Positions 63,188 to 64,000 of a stretch of 64,000 bases of DNA are shown here, piece after piece. Every line of letters starts with the position of its first letter. The first letter of the stretch is position 1. The position numbers and the translations under genes were made by a program. The notes under the pieces are model-generated. The model was not told the DNA's origin and ran no database searches. It saw only the letters and a list, made by a program, of their open reading frames with translations. This stretch comes from Akebia trifoliata (lineage: Eukaryota > Streptophyta > Magnoliopsida > Ranunculales > Lardizabalaceae), in the NCBI GenBank assembly GCA_017979445.1, contig CM030711.1, forward strand, positions 44,687,560 through 44,751,559. Reading direction: 5' to 3'.

Positions 63188-64000
63188 AATATATAATATC
63201 TTTTTAGGAGAGAATGAAAAATAAAAATATTTTTTCTATATGCTCTAAAGATTTTAATATAAAAAAAAAAAAAAAAAAAAATTATTTTTAAACTAAATAT
63301 ATTTTTGTATGACTCGTCCGAGATGTCTAAAAAGTAAGGATTATACAAAGGTTCATGCACTGCACGCATTACGTTACGGAATCTCCGTTTCATTTGCTCA
63401 CCAACCTCAAACCTATCGTTTTTTTTAGTCGTGCTGGGGTGACATTTTTTGAGTGACAAAAATGACATTGTTTTGTGATGGTGTGCACATAACCGTAGAT
63501 GTCTTTTACTCGTATCTTGAAGAAAAGCATCTACGGTTATGCATACTCCACCATGTCAAAATGTCATTTATGTTATTAAAAAATGTCACTCCAGCATTAT
63601 TGATATTTTTTCTCACAACATATAAGACGAAGAAACATTAGGTAGGATTTTCTATAAAACAAACAAAAGAGACAAGGTAGAAAATGAGGAACAAAGATAA
63701 GGTTGAATAGATTACAGTTCCGCACCCACGTGGGGGGCTAGGGGCACTTTTTTTTTTTAATAATAACTTTTACATAATTCTATAAGGGGCAGAAATGTAT
63801 GTCATAGGGGTCTCCCCCCAAATTTTTTTTAAAGAGAGATTTAGCCGACAGACCTACCAGTTGCTTTTTATTACAAAAACTCCTTTTATGAAGGTTTTTT
63901 ACTCATCAGACCTTACTTTACCAAGTTTGTTACCCAAAAAACCTTTCATTGGGGATCCATGTCATAAAATCCATACGGTTACTTAACTGCTCTAAACAAA
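63188..64000. other. Upstream of gene C; MITE at 63428-63600
   Basis: AT-rich sequence with a 20-base A run near 63260. The MITE has AGTCGTGCTGGGGTGACATT on one end and AATGTCACTCCAGCATTA on the other, and belongs to the family in intron 2 of all three genes. GTTCATGCACTGCACGC (63350 region) is the inverted match of a stretch near 27490. No gene seen. Confidence 0.5.

Overview
The window is plant nuclear DNA, very probably from a eudicot. It is AT-rich, its genes are split by introns with GT..AG borders, and it is crowded with MITEs, solo LTRs, LINE remnants and decayed gene fragments. No bacterial, organellar or viral gene organisation is visible.

The functional content is a tandem array of three cytochrome P450 genes on the minus strand: A (12178 to 765), B (37427 to 32056) and C (62907 to 57436). 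Each has five exons of identical length (289, 227, 248, 355 and 426 bp). Each gives an uninterrupted 514-residue protein with an N-terminal anchor, proline hinge, I-helix, ExxR, FxPxRF and heme-Cys loop. The sequence fits the CYP714 family (CYP72 clan), whose known members oxidise gibberellins or pentacyclic triterpenoids. B and C are closest: they share introns, an intron-4 LTR remnant and 3' flanks. A has introns swollen by a 2.1-kb LTR element (intron 2) and a 3.9-kb cluster of about ten TA-flanked palindromic MITEs (intron 1). B has a 5' flank unrelated to A and C, and an AGFETT to AAFETT change in its I-helix.

Between the P450 genes lie two homologous spacers of about 19 kb: unit 1 (about 12990-31980) and unit 2 (about 37790-57360). 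Each is bounded by inverted CACTA-type ends that share a subterminal TTTGACGGTC motif. Each is a graveyard of host-gene fragments: a family-VIII (HPCA1-like) LRR receptor kinase, an Ole e 6-like small secreted protein nested in it, a dynamin-related (DRP3-type) fragment, an L1 reverse transcriptase fragment and exons of a second P450 of brassinosteroid type (CYP85 clan). Unit 2 alone keeps a UDP-glucose 4-epimerase fragment. Several exon-like pieces I could not identify are also present. This resembles a Pack-CACTA mosaic.

The two units act as filled and empty sites for later insertions. Unit 1 alone carries solo LTRs at 15201-16468 (TSD ATTTC) and 26955-27428 (TSD GTAGT), a CACTA-end insertion at 18116-20494 and a hAT-like insertion at 24193-25430. 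Unit 2 alone carries a solo LTR at 48523-50303. Unit 1 also lost about 4.5 kb, cutting through a P450 exon. All coordinates, splice sites and family calls were read by eye; no search or alignment program was used.
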